The notes beneath the pieces were generated by a model. The model saw only the letters and a list, made by a program, of their open reading frames with translations, had not been told where the DNA came from and ran no database searches. 41,573 nucleotides of DNA from a virus: positions 1 to 41,573 of the IMG/VR virus record IMGVR_UViG_3300017986_000052; one strand, given 5' to 3'. The position numbers were made by a program, and so were the translations under genes. Below are positions 32,683-41,573 of the stretch, piece after piece (the first letter of the stretch is position 1; each line of letters starts with the position of its first letter).

Positions 32683-32705
32683 AAAGAAATCAACTGGAGT
32701 ATTTC

Positions 32706-33059
32706 ATGGCCCAATACGAAGAATTTACCATCGATCAAGGTGCTGACGTAGCATTTGAACTTCATCTCACAGATAATACTGGAGCGGCAAAGAATCTAAC
32801 AGATTATTCTGTAGCTGCAAAGATGAAAAAGAATTACAATAGCGATAGCGCTGATACGCATGACTTTACTACGCTCATAGCAAGTCCCGCAACCGATGGA
32901 GTCGTAACAATATCATTAAATAATACTCAAACCGATGCTCTTAAAGCAGGAAGATACGTTTATGACGTAGAAATTTCTTTTGTCGATAGTGATGCAAATA
33001 CTGTTGTCGAAAGAATTTTAGAAGGAAGAATTCAAGTAACTCCATCGGTGACAAAATGA
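32706..33059 (+). CDS. Small virion protein, fibre-associated, beta-sandwich
   Basis: A 117-residue protein. Motifs FTIDQGADVAFELHLTDNTG, KNLTDYSVAAKMKK, GVVTISLNNTQTDALKAGRYVYDVE and LEGRIQVTPSVT give a regular beta-sandwich pattern. This plan recurs in many marine T4-like phages as a small structural protein and resembles the N-terminal domain of baseplate upper proteins (BppU-like). It leads the distal fibre operon from a late promoter with the ribosome site CTGGAGT. Its 5' end is less AT-rich than the upstream cassette. Possibly an adapter that holds the following fibres. Confidence 0.65.
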   Translation: MAQYEEFTIDQGADVAFELHLTDNTGAAKNLTDYSVAAKMKKNYNSDSADTHDFTTLIASPATDGVVTISLNNTQTDALKAGRYVYDVEISFVDSDANTVVERILEGRIQVTPSVTK

Positions 33060-33068
33060 GTATTATAA

Positions 33069-36000
33069 ATGGCCACAGATAAAATCCTAGTAAAGGTCGC
33101 TAAGAACGCCGAATTAAAGGTTTCTGAAGCACAAACCATTGTCAAAAAGATTGTAACGGGAACACCGGTACGTCGTGTTAGTAGCGCCACAGGATTTAAT
33201 GCTGGAACTCTTGGTGGTGAATCTGGCGGTTACTATTTAGATTATAATAATTTTACAAACATTCCAAATATACTTGATTCTGGAGACGTATTAGCTCTTG
33301 TAGAAACTCAAGATTTAGAAAATATTATAGATAGCGGATCGGGTGTATCAATACTCGGGCCAGTTAAAGTAACTGATAGTATTATACCAGATTCAGATGG
33401 CACAATAGATCTTGGATCAAATGAATATAGATTTAGACATGGTTATTTTTCTGGAGGTACGCTATTTGTAGGTGCACTTGCTATAACAGATTCTGCTGGC
33501 AAATTAACAATTAGTTCAGTTGATAATGACGGAAATATTATTTCTGGAACTCAAAAAGAAATTTCAACAGATATAGATTCAGCTGAAATTATATCTATTA
33601 CTCAACCTAAAATTGATTCTGCCATTAATGCTTTAATTGATGCTGCACCTGAACAACTTAATACTTTAAACGAATTAGCCGCAGCATTGAATGACGATAG
33701 TAATGCATTTTCAACACTAACAGATCTTGCCAACTCTAAACTAGATTCTGCCGAAGCAATACAACTTATTGATTCTGCTTACGTTCAAGCACGTGTAGCT
33801 GATGCCAATATTGGTGCACCTACAGATGGTTCTTATGGAGACGGCTTTCTTTCCTTAAATAATACGACTACGATTGCAGATGGTATTGATCAATTAAATG
33901 AAGCTATTAAAAATATCGCACAAGACAATTTTGTACAAAGTGTAAGCTTTACTGGTTCACCTTTAGCTGGCGGAGAAGGAACTACTGTAACTTTAACTTT
34001 AACAACAGTTGGTAATCCTAATCGTTATGATGTATATTGGGGCGATGGCAGTGTAGACAGCGCAACAACAGATACCACTCCATCTCATACTTATACATCA
34101 AATACTGGATCACCGTACACTGTACAGGTAAGAGCTTTTAATACTCAAGCTGCTGGAAGCGGTAGTGAAGCTTCTCAAACTAGAGACGATTATATTATTA
34201 TTTACACAGCCGATCCAGCTGTAGCATTTGCTTTATATAGAGATTCTAGTGGTGGTACCGCATTAAGTGGTAATAATCTATATGTCGTAGAAGGAAATAG
34301 TTTATATCTTAAAAATAATACCACTAATACAACAATGGCAGACGTGTCATATACGATGAATTGGGGAGATGGTTCTACAAACGATGATATTGATAGTGAT
34401 AGTGCTGCTGGTGGAGTATTAGGAAGCAGATTAAGCCACACATGGGCAGACGGAACAACTACTGGCACAGGCCGTGATACATTGACGCTTACGCTAGATA
34501 GTCATTCAACTGCAGACCCTTCAGTTATTCCAACTAACGGCACATTAAGTTTAAAAGTGTATGATCCAGATATTGCTGCACCGAATCTTTTAAGTACTAA
34601 AACTATATCACTTGGATTTTCTTCATCAGGCACAAGTCCTAAACTTACTTCAGGCTTTACAGATAACGTATCTGGAGGTTCAAGTTTATCTGCTGGAGAT
34701 ACTGTAACTAGGACAACGTCATCTTCAACATTATCTACAAACACGTTATCAACCTTTGCTTATAATGCAGATTCTGGTACATTATCCGCAATTATTAATG
34801 GTTCAACTGATGGCTCTATTAGTCTCACTAGTGCTGATAACACTGGATCAAATAGTGCTATCCAAATAACGGATGAGCAAGACTATAATCTTCTTAACGC
34901 TTCTGGATCAACCATTTCGTTTAATAATTCAATTTATCACCCTGATTTGTATAAAGGCTATAAAGCAAAAATAAACAAAGCTGCTTCAGTTGGAGTAAAC
35001 AGTTGGAAAATGGATCATAGTGGAAGTGCAACAAATACATTAGAATTTGTAAGAGACGATATAACTTCAACTCCATCCATTTCTGCCACAGGTACATTGG
35101 CACAAAATGCTGCAGGCACTTTTAGATATGTTTCTGGAATTCCTTATTACAATTCAGGTTCACCGTCGTTAACTCTATCAGGTACACAAATAAGCAACTT
35201 AACTGGACAAACATATAGTGATGTAAGTAATGTGGTTGAGGTATTATCCGGCACAAATTATGAAAGTACAACTAGCTCAGCAATTTCAACTCAAAGTTAT
35301 ACATATGCAAATATTGACGGTGCGTCAACAATGTTATCTGGTGGAATACCGACTACAGACGTTGGGGTTAGTTCAGCATATGCCATCGGAAATTTAACAG
35401 TACCTATTACAACATCAAGCGTAAGAACAGTTGAAGCATTAAGTGTTAGAGCAAGAAACACTAATGGTGTAGGTTCTTCTGGTAACTTAACAGAAAAAAT
35501 TCAAGTGCACACAGCTTCACAATCTGGAATTAGTGAAATTGCAATTGCAGTAGCAGATGCTTTAGGTGGAACATATGATGATGATGGAGTTAGAATTTTT
35601 GATTTTAACGGTGATTCAGCCGATACTCCTTCATATACAAGTTCTACAAATTTTTATACAAATAGTCTTTATTCAGAATCTGCAGACCCAGGAGTTGCTG
35701 GAACAAAAGAAGCCACAGTTAGACTTGGTATACTAAAACACGATGTAACAAATTATAGCAGTGGATTTTTACCAGCTGGACCAAACAGAAGCGGTGATAC
35801 CGGTACACAATATTTTACATTTGCTTTTAGAAGAACAGCAGTATCAAATTTCAACATCAATATTACATCTTCCGGAATTGCAGGACTCTTTATTGCGGCA
35901 CCTGGCACAACTATTGACGATACATCAACATCAAACGGTTGGTTAGATTGTAGTACACAATACGCAGGTGCTGGTGTCCCAGGAGCCGATACCGGAAATG

Positions 36001-36185
36001 GTGGTAATGGTTCAAACGGATGTGCATCGACAGGAAGCGATATTGTTGCATCTAACACATCTCTCAGTGGTTCTTTTACAATGACTCTTGGAACTGAAAG
36101 TTTAACAAATGCTACTAATAACGTAGCTTTAGTTAGAATTGCTTTATCTTCAGGGCAAAGCATAACTAGCTTGAGTATTACATAG
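33069..36185 (+). CDS. Large tail fibre/adhesin with PKD-like domains
   Basis: A 1038-residue protein. The N-terminus (ILVKVAKNAELKVSEAQTIV, then FNAGTLGGESGGYYLDY with NFTNIPN) is a fibre attachment module. Residues about 185-245 carry LIDAAPEQLNTLNELAAALNDD and DSAYVQAR, both also in the last gene of the window. Two PKD-like domains follow, marked by YWGDGSVDS (about 322-330) and NWGDGSTNDD (about 431-440). The C-terminal 180 residues (FLPAGPNRSGDTGTQYFTFAF, then GTESLTNATNN and LSSGQSITSLSI) form a distinct domain that recurs at fibre ends in marine phages and may bind the receptor. The coding sequence is continuous. Host range cannot be inferred. Confidence 0.75.
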   Translation: MATDKILVKVAKNAELKVSEAQTIVKKIVTGTPVRRVSSATGFNAGTLGGESGGYYLDYNNFTNIPNILDSGDVLALVETQDLENIIDSGSGVSILGPVKVTDSIIPDSDGTIDLGSNEYRFRHGYFSGGTLFVGALAITDSAGKLTISSVDNDGNIISGTQKEISTDIDSAEIISITQPKIDSAINALIDAAPEQLNTLNELAAALNDDSNAFSTLTDLANSKLDSAEAIQLIDSAYVQARVADANIGAPTDGSYGDGFLSLNNTTTIADGIDQLNEAIKNIAQDNFVQSVSFTGSPLAGGEGTTVTLTLTTVGNPNRYDVYWGDGSVDSATTDTTPSHTYTSNTGSPYTVQVRAFNTQAAGSGSEASQTRDDYIIIYTADPAVAFALYRDSSGGTALSGNNLYVVEGNSLYLKNNTTNTTMADVSYTMNWGDGSTNDDIDSDSAAGGVLGSRLSHTWADGTTTGTGRDTLTLTLDSHSTADPSVIPTNGTLSLKVYDPDIAAPNLLSTKTISLGFSSSGTSPKLTSGFTDNVSGGSSLSAGDTVTRTTSSSTLSTNTLSTFAYNADSGTLSAIINGSTDGSISLTSADNTGSNSAIQITDEQDYNLLNASGSTISFNNSIYHPDLYKGYKAKINKAASVGVNSWKMDHSGSATNTLEFVRDDITSTPSISATGTLAQNAAGTFRYVSGIPYYNSGSPSLTLSGTQISNLTGQTYSDVSNVVEVLSGTNYESTTSSAISTQSYTYANIDGASTMLSGGIPTTDVGVSSAYAIGNLTVPITTSSVRTVEALSVRARNTNGVGSSGNLTEKIQVHTASQSGISEIAIAVADALGGTYDDDGVRIFDFNGDSADTPSYTSSTNFYTNSLYSESADPGVAGTKEATVRLGILKHDVTNYSSGFLPAGPNRSGDTGTQYFTFAFRRTAVSNFNINITSSGIAGLFIAAPGTTIDDTSTSNGWLDCSTQYAGAGVPGADTGNGGNGSNGCASTGSDIVASNTSLSGSFTMTLGTESLTNATNNVALVRIALSSGQSITSLSIT

Positions 36186-36194
36186 GAGAATGTA

Positions 36195-37046
36195 GTGGCT
36201 ATTACTGATACTCAAAAAGTTGATTATCTTTTTAAGAAAGTTGGATTTGGCGCAACTAAAACAGATGTTAATTCTGTAAAAGGTGCAACAAACGAAGCTA
36301 TTGCTAGTCCTCTTCTACTAAGAGGTGACAAGATATGGAGTCAAGCTGGATCTATTCCTTCAACAAAACCTGGATCAAGTTCAGGTGTTGTTACCATTTA
36401 TACAAATTTAGAAACAACAGAAGACACTACAGCTACGGCAAATAGAACATGGAAAACTGGACATACAGATTGGATTCCACCTGAATTTGGATCAACATAT
36501 CAGCTTGTTGTGTATGCAGATACAACTGGTGCTTCAGATCCAACTAGCACAGGAACACAATTGTTTGCTGCCGGTAGTGGTAACAATGATGAATGGTTTT
36601 TTGATTATCAATCTGGTGTTTTACATTTTATTGGAACAAATTTACCTTCAGCAATGGACGGATCAAATGTTATATTTGTGACTGGTGCCAAGTACACTGG
36701 CTCTATAGGAAGCAGCAGAGCTGATAATATAGACAATGCAGTTAATAATGATTTGGATTCAGCTGGCACAGGACAAATAGTTGATACTTTTCAAGCTTCG
36801 GAATTTAGAACATGTAAGTATATAGTTCAGTTAGAGCATGATTCAGATAGTAAGTATCATTCTACTGAAATTCTTTTAACACATAATGGAACTAATGTAT
36901 TTTTAACAGAATACGCAGAAGTTAAAACTGATTCATCACTAGGTACATTTGATGCTTCAATTGTAAGCGGTGATGTAAAATTTACATTATCGCCATCATA
37001 CACTAATACGAGTATTAAAGCAAAAAGGATCAGTGTAGATGCGTAA
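36195..37046 (+). CDS. Virion structural protein of the fibre cluster
   Basis: A 283-residue protein with a GTG start at 36195, supported by AGGAGA 6 bases upstream; the ATG at 36190 is followed at once by a stop. The N-terminus VDYLFKKVGFGATKTD with NEAIASPLLLRGDKIW is conserved in marine T4-like phages. It continues with RTWKTGHTDWIPPEFGSTYQ (about 75-94), NNDEWFFDYQSGVLHFIG (about 130-147) and a C-terminal beta domain (CKYIVQLEHDSDSKYHSTEI). It probably forms part of the fibre or its attachment. Exact function unknown. Confidence 0.65.
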   Translation: MAITDTQKVDYLFKKVGFGATKTDVNSVKGATNEAIASPLLLRGDKIWSQAGSIPSTKPGSSSGVVTIYTNLETTEDTTATANRTWKTGHTDWIPPEFGSTYQLVVYADTTGASDPTSTGTQLFAAGSGNNDEWFFDYQSGVLHFIGTNLPSAMDGSNVIFVTGAKYTGSIGSSRADNIDNAVNNDLDSAGTGQIVDTFQASEFRTCKYIVQLEHDSDSKYHSTEILLTHNGTNVFLTEYAEVKTDSSLGTFDASIVSGDVKFTLSPSYTNTSIKAKRISVDA

Positions 37047-37049
37047 TGT

Positions 37050-37057
37050 TATAAATA
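37050..37057 (+). promoter_or_regulatory. T4-type late promoter TATAAATA before the long fibre pair
   Basis: A perfect box followed by GT, in the short gap after the previous stop, 30 bases upstream of the ATG at 37088. The predicted leader is about 25 bases and includes the GTAGGAAT ribosome site. Confidence 0.8.
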
Positions 37058-37087
37058 GTATTAATAATTTTACTGTAGGAATAGATC

Positions 37088-37396
37088 ATGGCTGTTAAAC
37101 AAAATTTTGTAGTTAAGTCTGGTCTTGAAGTAGCAGATTCCGCAACAGTCGGAGGAGTTTTCAAGGCTTCAGGCTTGCAATATCCTACAGCAGACGGAAA
37201 TAACAACGAGGTTATTAAAACAAATGGTAGTGGCTCTTTGAGTTTTGGAACTTTGAGAATTCGTGATTTAAGTGATGTAGATTTAAGCACCCTTCAAGAA
37301 GAAGGACTTTTGATTTTTGATTCAGCTACTAACACATTCCAAGCTCGAAATGAAATAGTGGGTGCGGATATTACTTCAGACGGGGGCTTTTACTAA
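37088..37396 (+). CDS. Small fibre-associated protein
   Basis: A 102-residue protein. [21 protein letters not shown] at the start is a beta-strand module found at the N-termini of marine phage fibres. [18 protein letters not shown] and [17 protein letters not shown] follow, both typical fibre segments. It is co-translated with the 892-residue repeat protein through a 1-nt TAATG overlap and shares its late promoter. It could be a separate adapter or the detached N-terminal part of a longer fibre. Confidence 0.6.
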   Translation: MAVKQNFVVKSGLEVADSATVGGVFKASGLQYPTADGNNNEVIKTNGSGSLSFGTLRIRDLSDVDLSTLQEEGLLIFDSATNTFQARNEIVGADITSDGGFY

Positions 37397-40074
37397 TGGC
37401 AGCAATAATTAAGATCAAAAGATCGGGAACCGGAGGTGCTCCTAGTAGTTTAAAACTAGGTGAATTAGCGTACTCCTATCTCGCAGGCACGGAAGGAAAC
37501 GGCGGTGATCGATTATATATCGGTACCGGTGGCGTAGATTCGGCAGGTAATGCCAATGAAATCGAAGTCGTCGGTGGTGTCTATTTTACCGATAAATTAG
37601 ATCATACACCTGGAACACTCACAGCATCAAGTGCAATCATAGTTGATGCATCAAGTAAAATTGATGTATTAAATGTTGATAACGTTACTATAGACGGTAA
37701 TACGATATCGACTACTAACTCCAATGGTTCTCTTACTATCTCGCCTAATGGCACAGGAGTAGTAAATGTTCCAGCAGGCTATAAAGATCGATCTGGATTT
37801 GGTACTAACTCTCTTGCTACAAAAGAATATGTTGATGGTGTTGCAGGTGCTACAACACTCACATTTACAACTGATTCTGCCGGAACAGATACTATTGACC
37901 TAGATACTGATACTTTATCAATATTAGGTGGTGCGCCTATTAGTACCACAAGAACTGCTGATAATGCGCTTACTATCACTTTAGACAATACTGCAGTTAC
38001 TGCTGGTTCATATGGTTCAGTTTCCCAAATACCAACTTTTACTGTTGATGCTCAAGGACGTTTAACAGCTGCCGCTAACGTTAACATCTCAACTACTCTT
38101 TCAGTAGCAGGTGACACAGGAACAGATACAGTTAACCTCCTAGATTCTGATCTTACGTTCACTGGTGGAGAAGGTATTAACACAGCAGTAACTAATAATG
38201 TAGTTACAATTGAAGCTGAAGAAGCTACAGATACTAATAAAGGTGTTGCATCATTTGCTTCTGCGGATTTTACTGTAACATCCGGCGCTGTAACAATTGC
38301 AACGGGTGGTGTTTCAAACACACAGTTAGAAGGATCAATTGCAAATAGTAAATTAGCTAATAGCACAATTTCAGTTACTGACGGATCAACATCATCAGAC
38401 ATCTCTCTTGGTGGAACATTAACATTTACTTCAGGCGAAGGAATTGACGCTACGCAATCTGGTGGAACTGTTACTATCGCAGGTGAAGACGCTACAACAA
38501 GTAATAAAGGTATCGCATCATTTAGTAGCGATAACTTTTCAGTTAGTTCTGGTGCAGTTACTATTAAAAATGGTGGTGTTAATGCTGATGAATTAGCAGG
38601 TACTCTTGATCTTTCTGGTAAAACTGTAACACTTGCAACAGGCGAGATCAGCAATTCAGAACTTGCAAATTCTTCAATAACAATTAATGGAACAGCAATA
38701 TCTCTTGGTGGTAGCGGTTCAATTGATACCGATGATATTACTGAAGGTTCTACAAATCTTTATTACACTACTGCTCGAGCAGATAGTGATGCAAAGAATG
38801 CTATATCTTTAACATTTACTGGTGGTGATGGCGCAGCATCATATACAGCATCAACTGGTGTTATTTCAATCACCGGTCCAAGTGCAGCCGAAACAAGAGC
38901 TCACTTTTCAGGCGGAACTGGCGTAACAATAACAAACGGCGAAGTTGCTATAGGTCAAGCGGTTGCAACTACTTCAGACGTTACATTTAATGATCTTCAA
39001 GTTGATGGAAACGCTATTATTGATGGTGACCTTACAGTTCATGGTACAACAACCACAATTAACTCAGCTACAGTAACAACTAACGATCCTTTATTTAATT
39101 TAGCAGATTCAAATACTACAGCTGATGCATTAGATATTGGTTTTATTGGTAAGTATTATGATACTGCACAAACACGTATAGAACGCACTGGTCTTTTTAG
39201 AGATGCGTCAGATGGTCAATATAAACTTTTCACAGGTTTATATAACGATAGTGGAACACTTGATAGTGCTACAAACGTAGTTGATATCAGTGGAACAGGG
39301 TTTACATACGCTGATTTAAGAGTCGGTACTCTTACCGGTAACGTATCAGGTAATATAACTGGTACAGTAAGTGATATATCAAATCATTCAACGAGTGATC
39401 TTAGTGAAGGAACAAATCTTTACTATACAACTGCAAGAGTTGATTCAGATTTAGGACAAATACTTACAGCAGGTGAAGGTATTGATATCACTGAAGGCGC
39501 TGGTATTATTACAGTTGCTGCTGAAGATGCTACAGCATCTAATAAAGGTGTCGCATCATTCAGTTCAACAAACTTTACGGTATCATCTGGTGCAGTTTCT
39601 ACAAACGACATTACTCTTGCTGGCGGATCTGGTAGCGCGGCCGCTACTCTCGGCGAAACACTTACAATCACTGGTGCCAGTGCACAAGGTATTTCAACAA
39701 GTGCAACCGGCACAACAGTAACAATTACTGCTGCTAATGCAGTTGCTGATGGATCAACAAAAGGTGTTGCAACATTTAATTCAACACACTTCTCAGATGC
39801 TTCTGGCGCAATTTCAGCAAATGATATTACTCTTTATAGTGGTGATGATGTAAATGGCCAAGGAACAGGAATTGCTGCAACTATCGGTGAATCTTTTAAT
39901 ATCTATGGTGATTTTGACCAAGGTATTCAAACAACTATTGCAAGTGGTAATCTTGTAGTAACTGGTAGAAATGCCACTGTAACTACAAAGGGTGTGGCAT
40001 CATTTGATTCAGACCAATTTACAGTAACAGCAGGAGCGGTAACAGTTACAACCCTTGACGGTGGAACTTATTAA
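37396..40074 (+). CDS. Long tail fibre with GVASF repeats
   Basis: An 892-residue protein. The N-terminus ([20 protein letters not shown], then DRLYIGTGG) is a fibre attachment domain like that of the next gene. The rest is regular beta-structured sequence. Five units of the type K-G-[VI]-A-[ST]-F-x-S-x-x-F-x-[VD]-[ST]-x-G-A-[VI] begin near residues 281, 370, 716, 789 and 864. [20 protein letters not shown] (about 448-467) and [15 protein letters not shown] (about 672-686) are a second repeat, also present in the following gene. The central segment (about 555-640: [24 protein letters not shown]..., key G-F-I-G-K-Y) interrupts the repeats. It ends just before a strong hairpin. Confidence 0.75.
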   Translation: MAAIIKIKRSGTGGAPSSLKLGELAYSYLAGTEGNGGDRLYIGTGGVDSAGNANEIEVVGGVYFTDKLDHTPGTLTASSAIIVDASSKIDVLNVDNVTIDGNTISTTNSNGSLTISPNGTGVVNVPAGYKDRSGFGTNSLATKEYVDGVAGATTLTFTTDSAGTDTIDLDTDTLSILGGAPISTTRTADNALTITLDNTAVTAGSYGSVSQIPTFTVDAQGRLTAAANVNISTTLSVAGDTGTDTVNLLDSDLTFTGGEGINTAVTNNVVTIEAEEATDTNKGVASFASADFTVTSGAVTIATGGVSNTQLEGSIANSKLANSTISVTDGSTSSDISLGGTLTFTSGEGIDATQSGGTVTIAGEDATTSNKGIASFSSDNFSVSSGAVTIKNGGVNADELAGTLDLSGKTVTLATGEISNSELANSSITINGTAISLGGSGSIDTDDITEGSTNLYYTTARADSDAKNAISLTFTGGDGAASYTASTGVISITGPSAAETRAHFSGGTGVTITNGEVAIGQAVATTSDVTFNDLQVDGNAIIDGDLTVHGTTTTINSATVTTNDPLFNLADSNTTADALDIGFIGKYYDTAQTRIERTGLFRDASDGQYKLFTGLYNDSGTLDSATNVVDISGTGFTYADLRVGTLTGNVSGNITGTVSDISNHSTSDLSEGTNLYYTTARVDSDLGQILTAGEGIDITEGAGIITVAAEDATASNKGVASFSSTNFTVSSGAVSTNDITLAGGSGSAAATLGETLTITGASAQGISTSATGTTVTITAANAVADGSTKGVATFNSTHFSDASGAISANDITLYSGDDVNGQGTGIAATIGESFNIYGDFDQGIQTTIASGNLVVTGRNATVTTKGVASFDSDQFTVTAGAVTVTTLDGGTY

Positions 40075-40080
40075 TAAATA

Positions 40081-40104
40081 GTCAAGAGTTTTTTAACTCT
40101 TGAC
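40081..40104 (+). terminator. Perfect 10-bp hairpin after the long fibre gene
   Basis: GTCAAGAGTT (40081-40090), loop TTTT, AACTCTTGAC (40095-40104): a perfect palindrome 7 bases after the stop codon. The T-run (TTTTTT, about 40118-40123) is 13 bases beyond the stem rather than adjacent. It is therefore either an atypical terminator or a transcript 3'-end stabiliser or processing hairpin between two fibre genes. Confidence 0.6.
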
Positions 40105-40134
40105 TTAAAACAAAACCTTTTTTAAGGAATCGGA

Positions 40135-41573
40135 ATGTCTACTAGCATTAAGCTAAAAAAGTCCAGTATTGCTGGACGTATACCAGCTACAAATGATCTT
40201 GATTATGGCGAATTAGCCATTAACTATGCAGATGGTATATTATATTTCAAAAATTCTAGTAATCAAATTGGCAGCATCAATGCTCGAGCAATAGGTGTTG
40301 ATTCCACTGCAACCTTTTCCATTATCGATTCCGCATATATTGAAGCCAGAGTTGGTAGCACATCAAATATTACAGAAGGCACCAATCTTTATTACACTTC
40401 AGCACGCGCTGACAGTGACGCTAAAAATGCAATAAGTGTTACTGATACTGGTGGTGATGGATCATTAACTTATAATTCAACAACTGGTGTACTAACGTAT
40501 ACTGGTCCAAGTGCGTCTGAAGTAAGATCACACTTTTCTGCAGGTGGTGATTTAACATATGATTCTAATACTGGTCAATTTAGTTTTGATGTAGAATCAG
40601 TATACACTGCAGATAATTTTGATAGTGATTATATATTAGCAAAAGATTCTGCAAATACGGCAGTTGAAAGAAATAAACATGATGCAACTACTAAAAACTT
40701 TTCTGTAACAGTTGCTTCAAAAACAGCTGATCATGTTTACAATGGTTCGGGTAGCGGAAGCGGTTATGTTATTGATGGAACTCAATCTCCAATAGTACAA
40801 CTACAAATAGGAAGAACATATCGTTTTACTCTTAGTTCAAGTGATATGTCTAGTCACCCATTTAGATTCTATTATGACGCAGCAAGAAATACACAATATA
40901 CCACTAATGTAACAACTACATCTACATACGCTGAAATTGAAATAACAGAATCTACACCACCAGTATTACATTATCAGTGTTCAGCTCATGGGTATATGGG
41001 GCATGCTCTTGTAATTGGTACACGTAACTTAACTGGATTTACAACTTCAGATTTAACTGAAGGTAGTAATCAATACTATACCGAAGCAAGAATAGTGAGT
41101 CAAGTTGATTCAGCATATGTTCAAGCTAGACAAACAACTACAACTATAACTGATTCAAATGCCGTTGTTGACATTGTAGATTCGGCTTATGTACAAGCAA
41201 GGCAGGTTGATCTTCAAAGAGATTCAGCTTTCGTTACTAATATAGTAGGTTCTTCATATATACAAAATCGTCAAATAAAATATACAAATGCAGACTTTGC
41301 TGATTCTGCCTTTGTTACAACACAAATTAACAATCTTATTGATGGTGCACCTGGCACGTTAGATACTCTTAATGAAATAGCGGCTGCATTAAATGATGAT
41401 GATTCTGCTTACAATACTTTAATTGGACTTATAAACGCAAAATCAGATTTGGATTCTACAGATGCAATTGCTTTAATTGATTCTGCTTATGTGCAAGCAA
41501 GAACAGTGGCAGGTACTGATTCGTCAGCCACGCAAGCGATGATAGATTCATCAATATCTTTTCAGGTTGACTC
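40135..41573 (+). CDS. Tail fibre protein with cupredoxin-like domain, 3' end outside window
   Basis: Open from the ATG at 40135 to the window end (479 codons). An AAGGAAT site lies upstream. The N-terminus (SIKLKKSSIAGRIP, DLDYGELAINYADGILYF) matches the previous fibre's attachment domain, then [21 protein letters not shown] repeats the second module of that fibre. Residues about 200-300 look like a cupredoxin: IGRTYRFTLSSSDMSSHPF with H241, then VLHYQCSAHGYMGHALVI with C282, H285 and M288 (C-x2-H-x2-M as in type-1 copper proteins). After it come repeated DSAYVQAR motifs (about 320-370 and again near 450) and NLIDGAPGTLDTLNEIAAAL. The metal is inference. The protein is probably much longer than seen. 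Confidence 0.75.
   Translation, partial: MSTSIKLKKSSIAGRIPATNDLDYGELAINYADGILYFKNSSNQIGSINARAIGVDSTATFSIIDSAYIEARVGSTSNITEGTNLYYTSARADSDAKNAISVTDTGGDGSLTYNSTTGVLTYTGPSASEVRSHFSAGGDLTYDSNTGQFSFDVESVYTADNFDSDYILAKDSANTAVERNKHDATTKNFSVTVASKTADHVYNGSGSGSGYVIDGTQSPIVQLQIGRTYRFTLSSSDMSSHPFRFYYDAARNTQYTTNVTTTSTYAEIEITESTPPVLHYQCSAHGYMGHALVIGTRNLTGFTTSDLTEGSNQYYTEARIVSQVDSAYVQARQTTTTITDSNAVVDIVDSAYVQARQVDLQRDSAFVTNIVGSSYIQNRQIKYTNADFADSAFVTTQINNLIDGAPGTLDTLNEIAAALNDDDSAYNTLIGLINAKSDLDSTDAIALIDSAYVQARTVAGTDSSATQAMIDSSISFQVD

Noticed and set aside
33064-33071. TATAAATG before the large PKD fibre gene as a late promoter
   Set aside because: One mismatch, and it includes the start codon itself, so it could not serve that gene.
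38052-38654. 200-codon open frame on the - strand inside the long fibre gene
   Set aside because: Shadow of the repetitive Ser/Thr-rich + strand gene; no ribosome site, low-complexity product. Similar antisense frames at 3229-3687, 6982-7527, 11248-11688 and 18700-19128 were dropped for the same reason.
1-41573. tRNA genes, integrase, attachment sites, IS elements
   Set aside because: No cloverleaf-like segment was noticed in the short gaps and no integrase or transposase motif in any frame; the coding density leaves almost no non-coding space over 80 bases.

Overview
The window is a stretch of an AT-rich, tailed double-stranded DNA virus with T4-type (contractile tail, myovirus) architecture. 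The evidence is a dense, recognisable set of T4-like proteins: gp33, gp32, gp26, a tape measure protein, a tail-tube-fold baseplate protein, gp4, gp48, gp53, a gp27-like hub, gp5 parts, gp25, gp6 and gp8. Most genes are separated by a few bases or joined by 1-nt TAATG or ATGA overlaps. Perfect T4 late-promoter -10 boxes (TATAAATA) stand before several transcription units. Fibre modules (DSAYVQAR, EG..LYYT.AR), the DUF4815-type giant protein and the accessory sugar/oxygenase genes resemble marine T4-like phages (cyanophage or pelagiphage type). The host cannot be read from the window. No tRNA, integrase, CRISPR array or IS element was seen.

Layout. (1) 1-2112, + strand: a 5'-truncated protein of unknown function, then the late-transcription accessory factor gp33 and the single-strand binding protein gp32. 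(2) 2109-6483, - strand: gp4 head completion protein, an unknown conserved protein, a tail-tube-fold (gp54-like) protein, gp26, a small gp51-like reading frame, and the tape measure protein, in that order of transcription. The gp26 stop is preceded by a T TTT TTA slippery heptamer whose -1 frame leads into the small frame, as in the G/GT tail-assembly chaperones of other tailed phages. (3) 6493-18374, + strand: baseplate and hub genes gp48, gp53, gp27-like, gp5 N-terminal half (OB fold plus tail lysozyme), a 750-residue protein with an apparently inactive amidase domain, gp5 C-terminal half (beta-helix needle), gp25, gp6 and a short gp7-like protein. (4) 18375-28178: a fibre-like protein, gp8, a 1334-residue DUF4815-type protein, a further large virion protein, and small fibre-like proteins including one with FFTG repeats. 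(5) 28197-32633: an accessory cassette of three glycosyltransferases (one on the - strand), a 2-oxoglutarate/Fe(II)-type oxygenase, a methyltransferase-like protein and a PP-loop ATPase. (6) 32645-41573: tail-fibre genes, with PKD-like domains, long repeat proteins and a cupredoxin-like domain; the last gene runs off the window.

Working together, regions 2-4 build the baseplate, hub spike and tail tube. Regions 4 and 6 supply adhesins, and region 5 probably modifies virion or host surface sugars. The points most worth a second look are the putative gp26/gp51 frameshift, the split gp5 with two degenerate wall-hydrolase-like domains beside it, the accessory cassette, and the copper-site domain in the final fibre. 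All homology statements come from reading the sequences against remembered families; no search was run.
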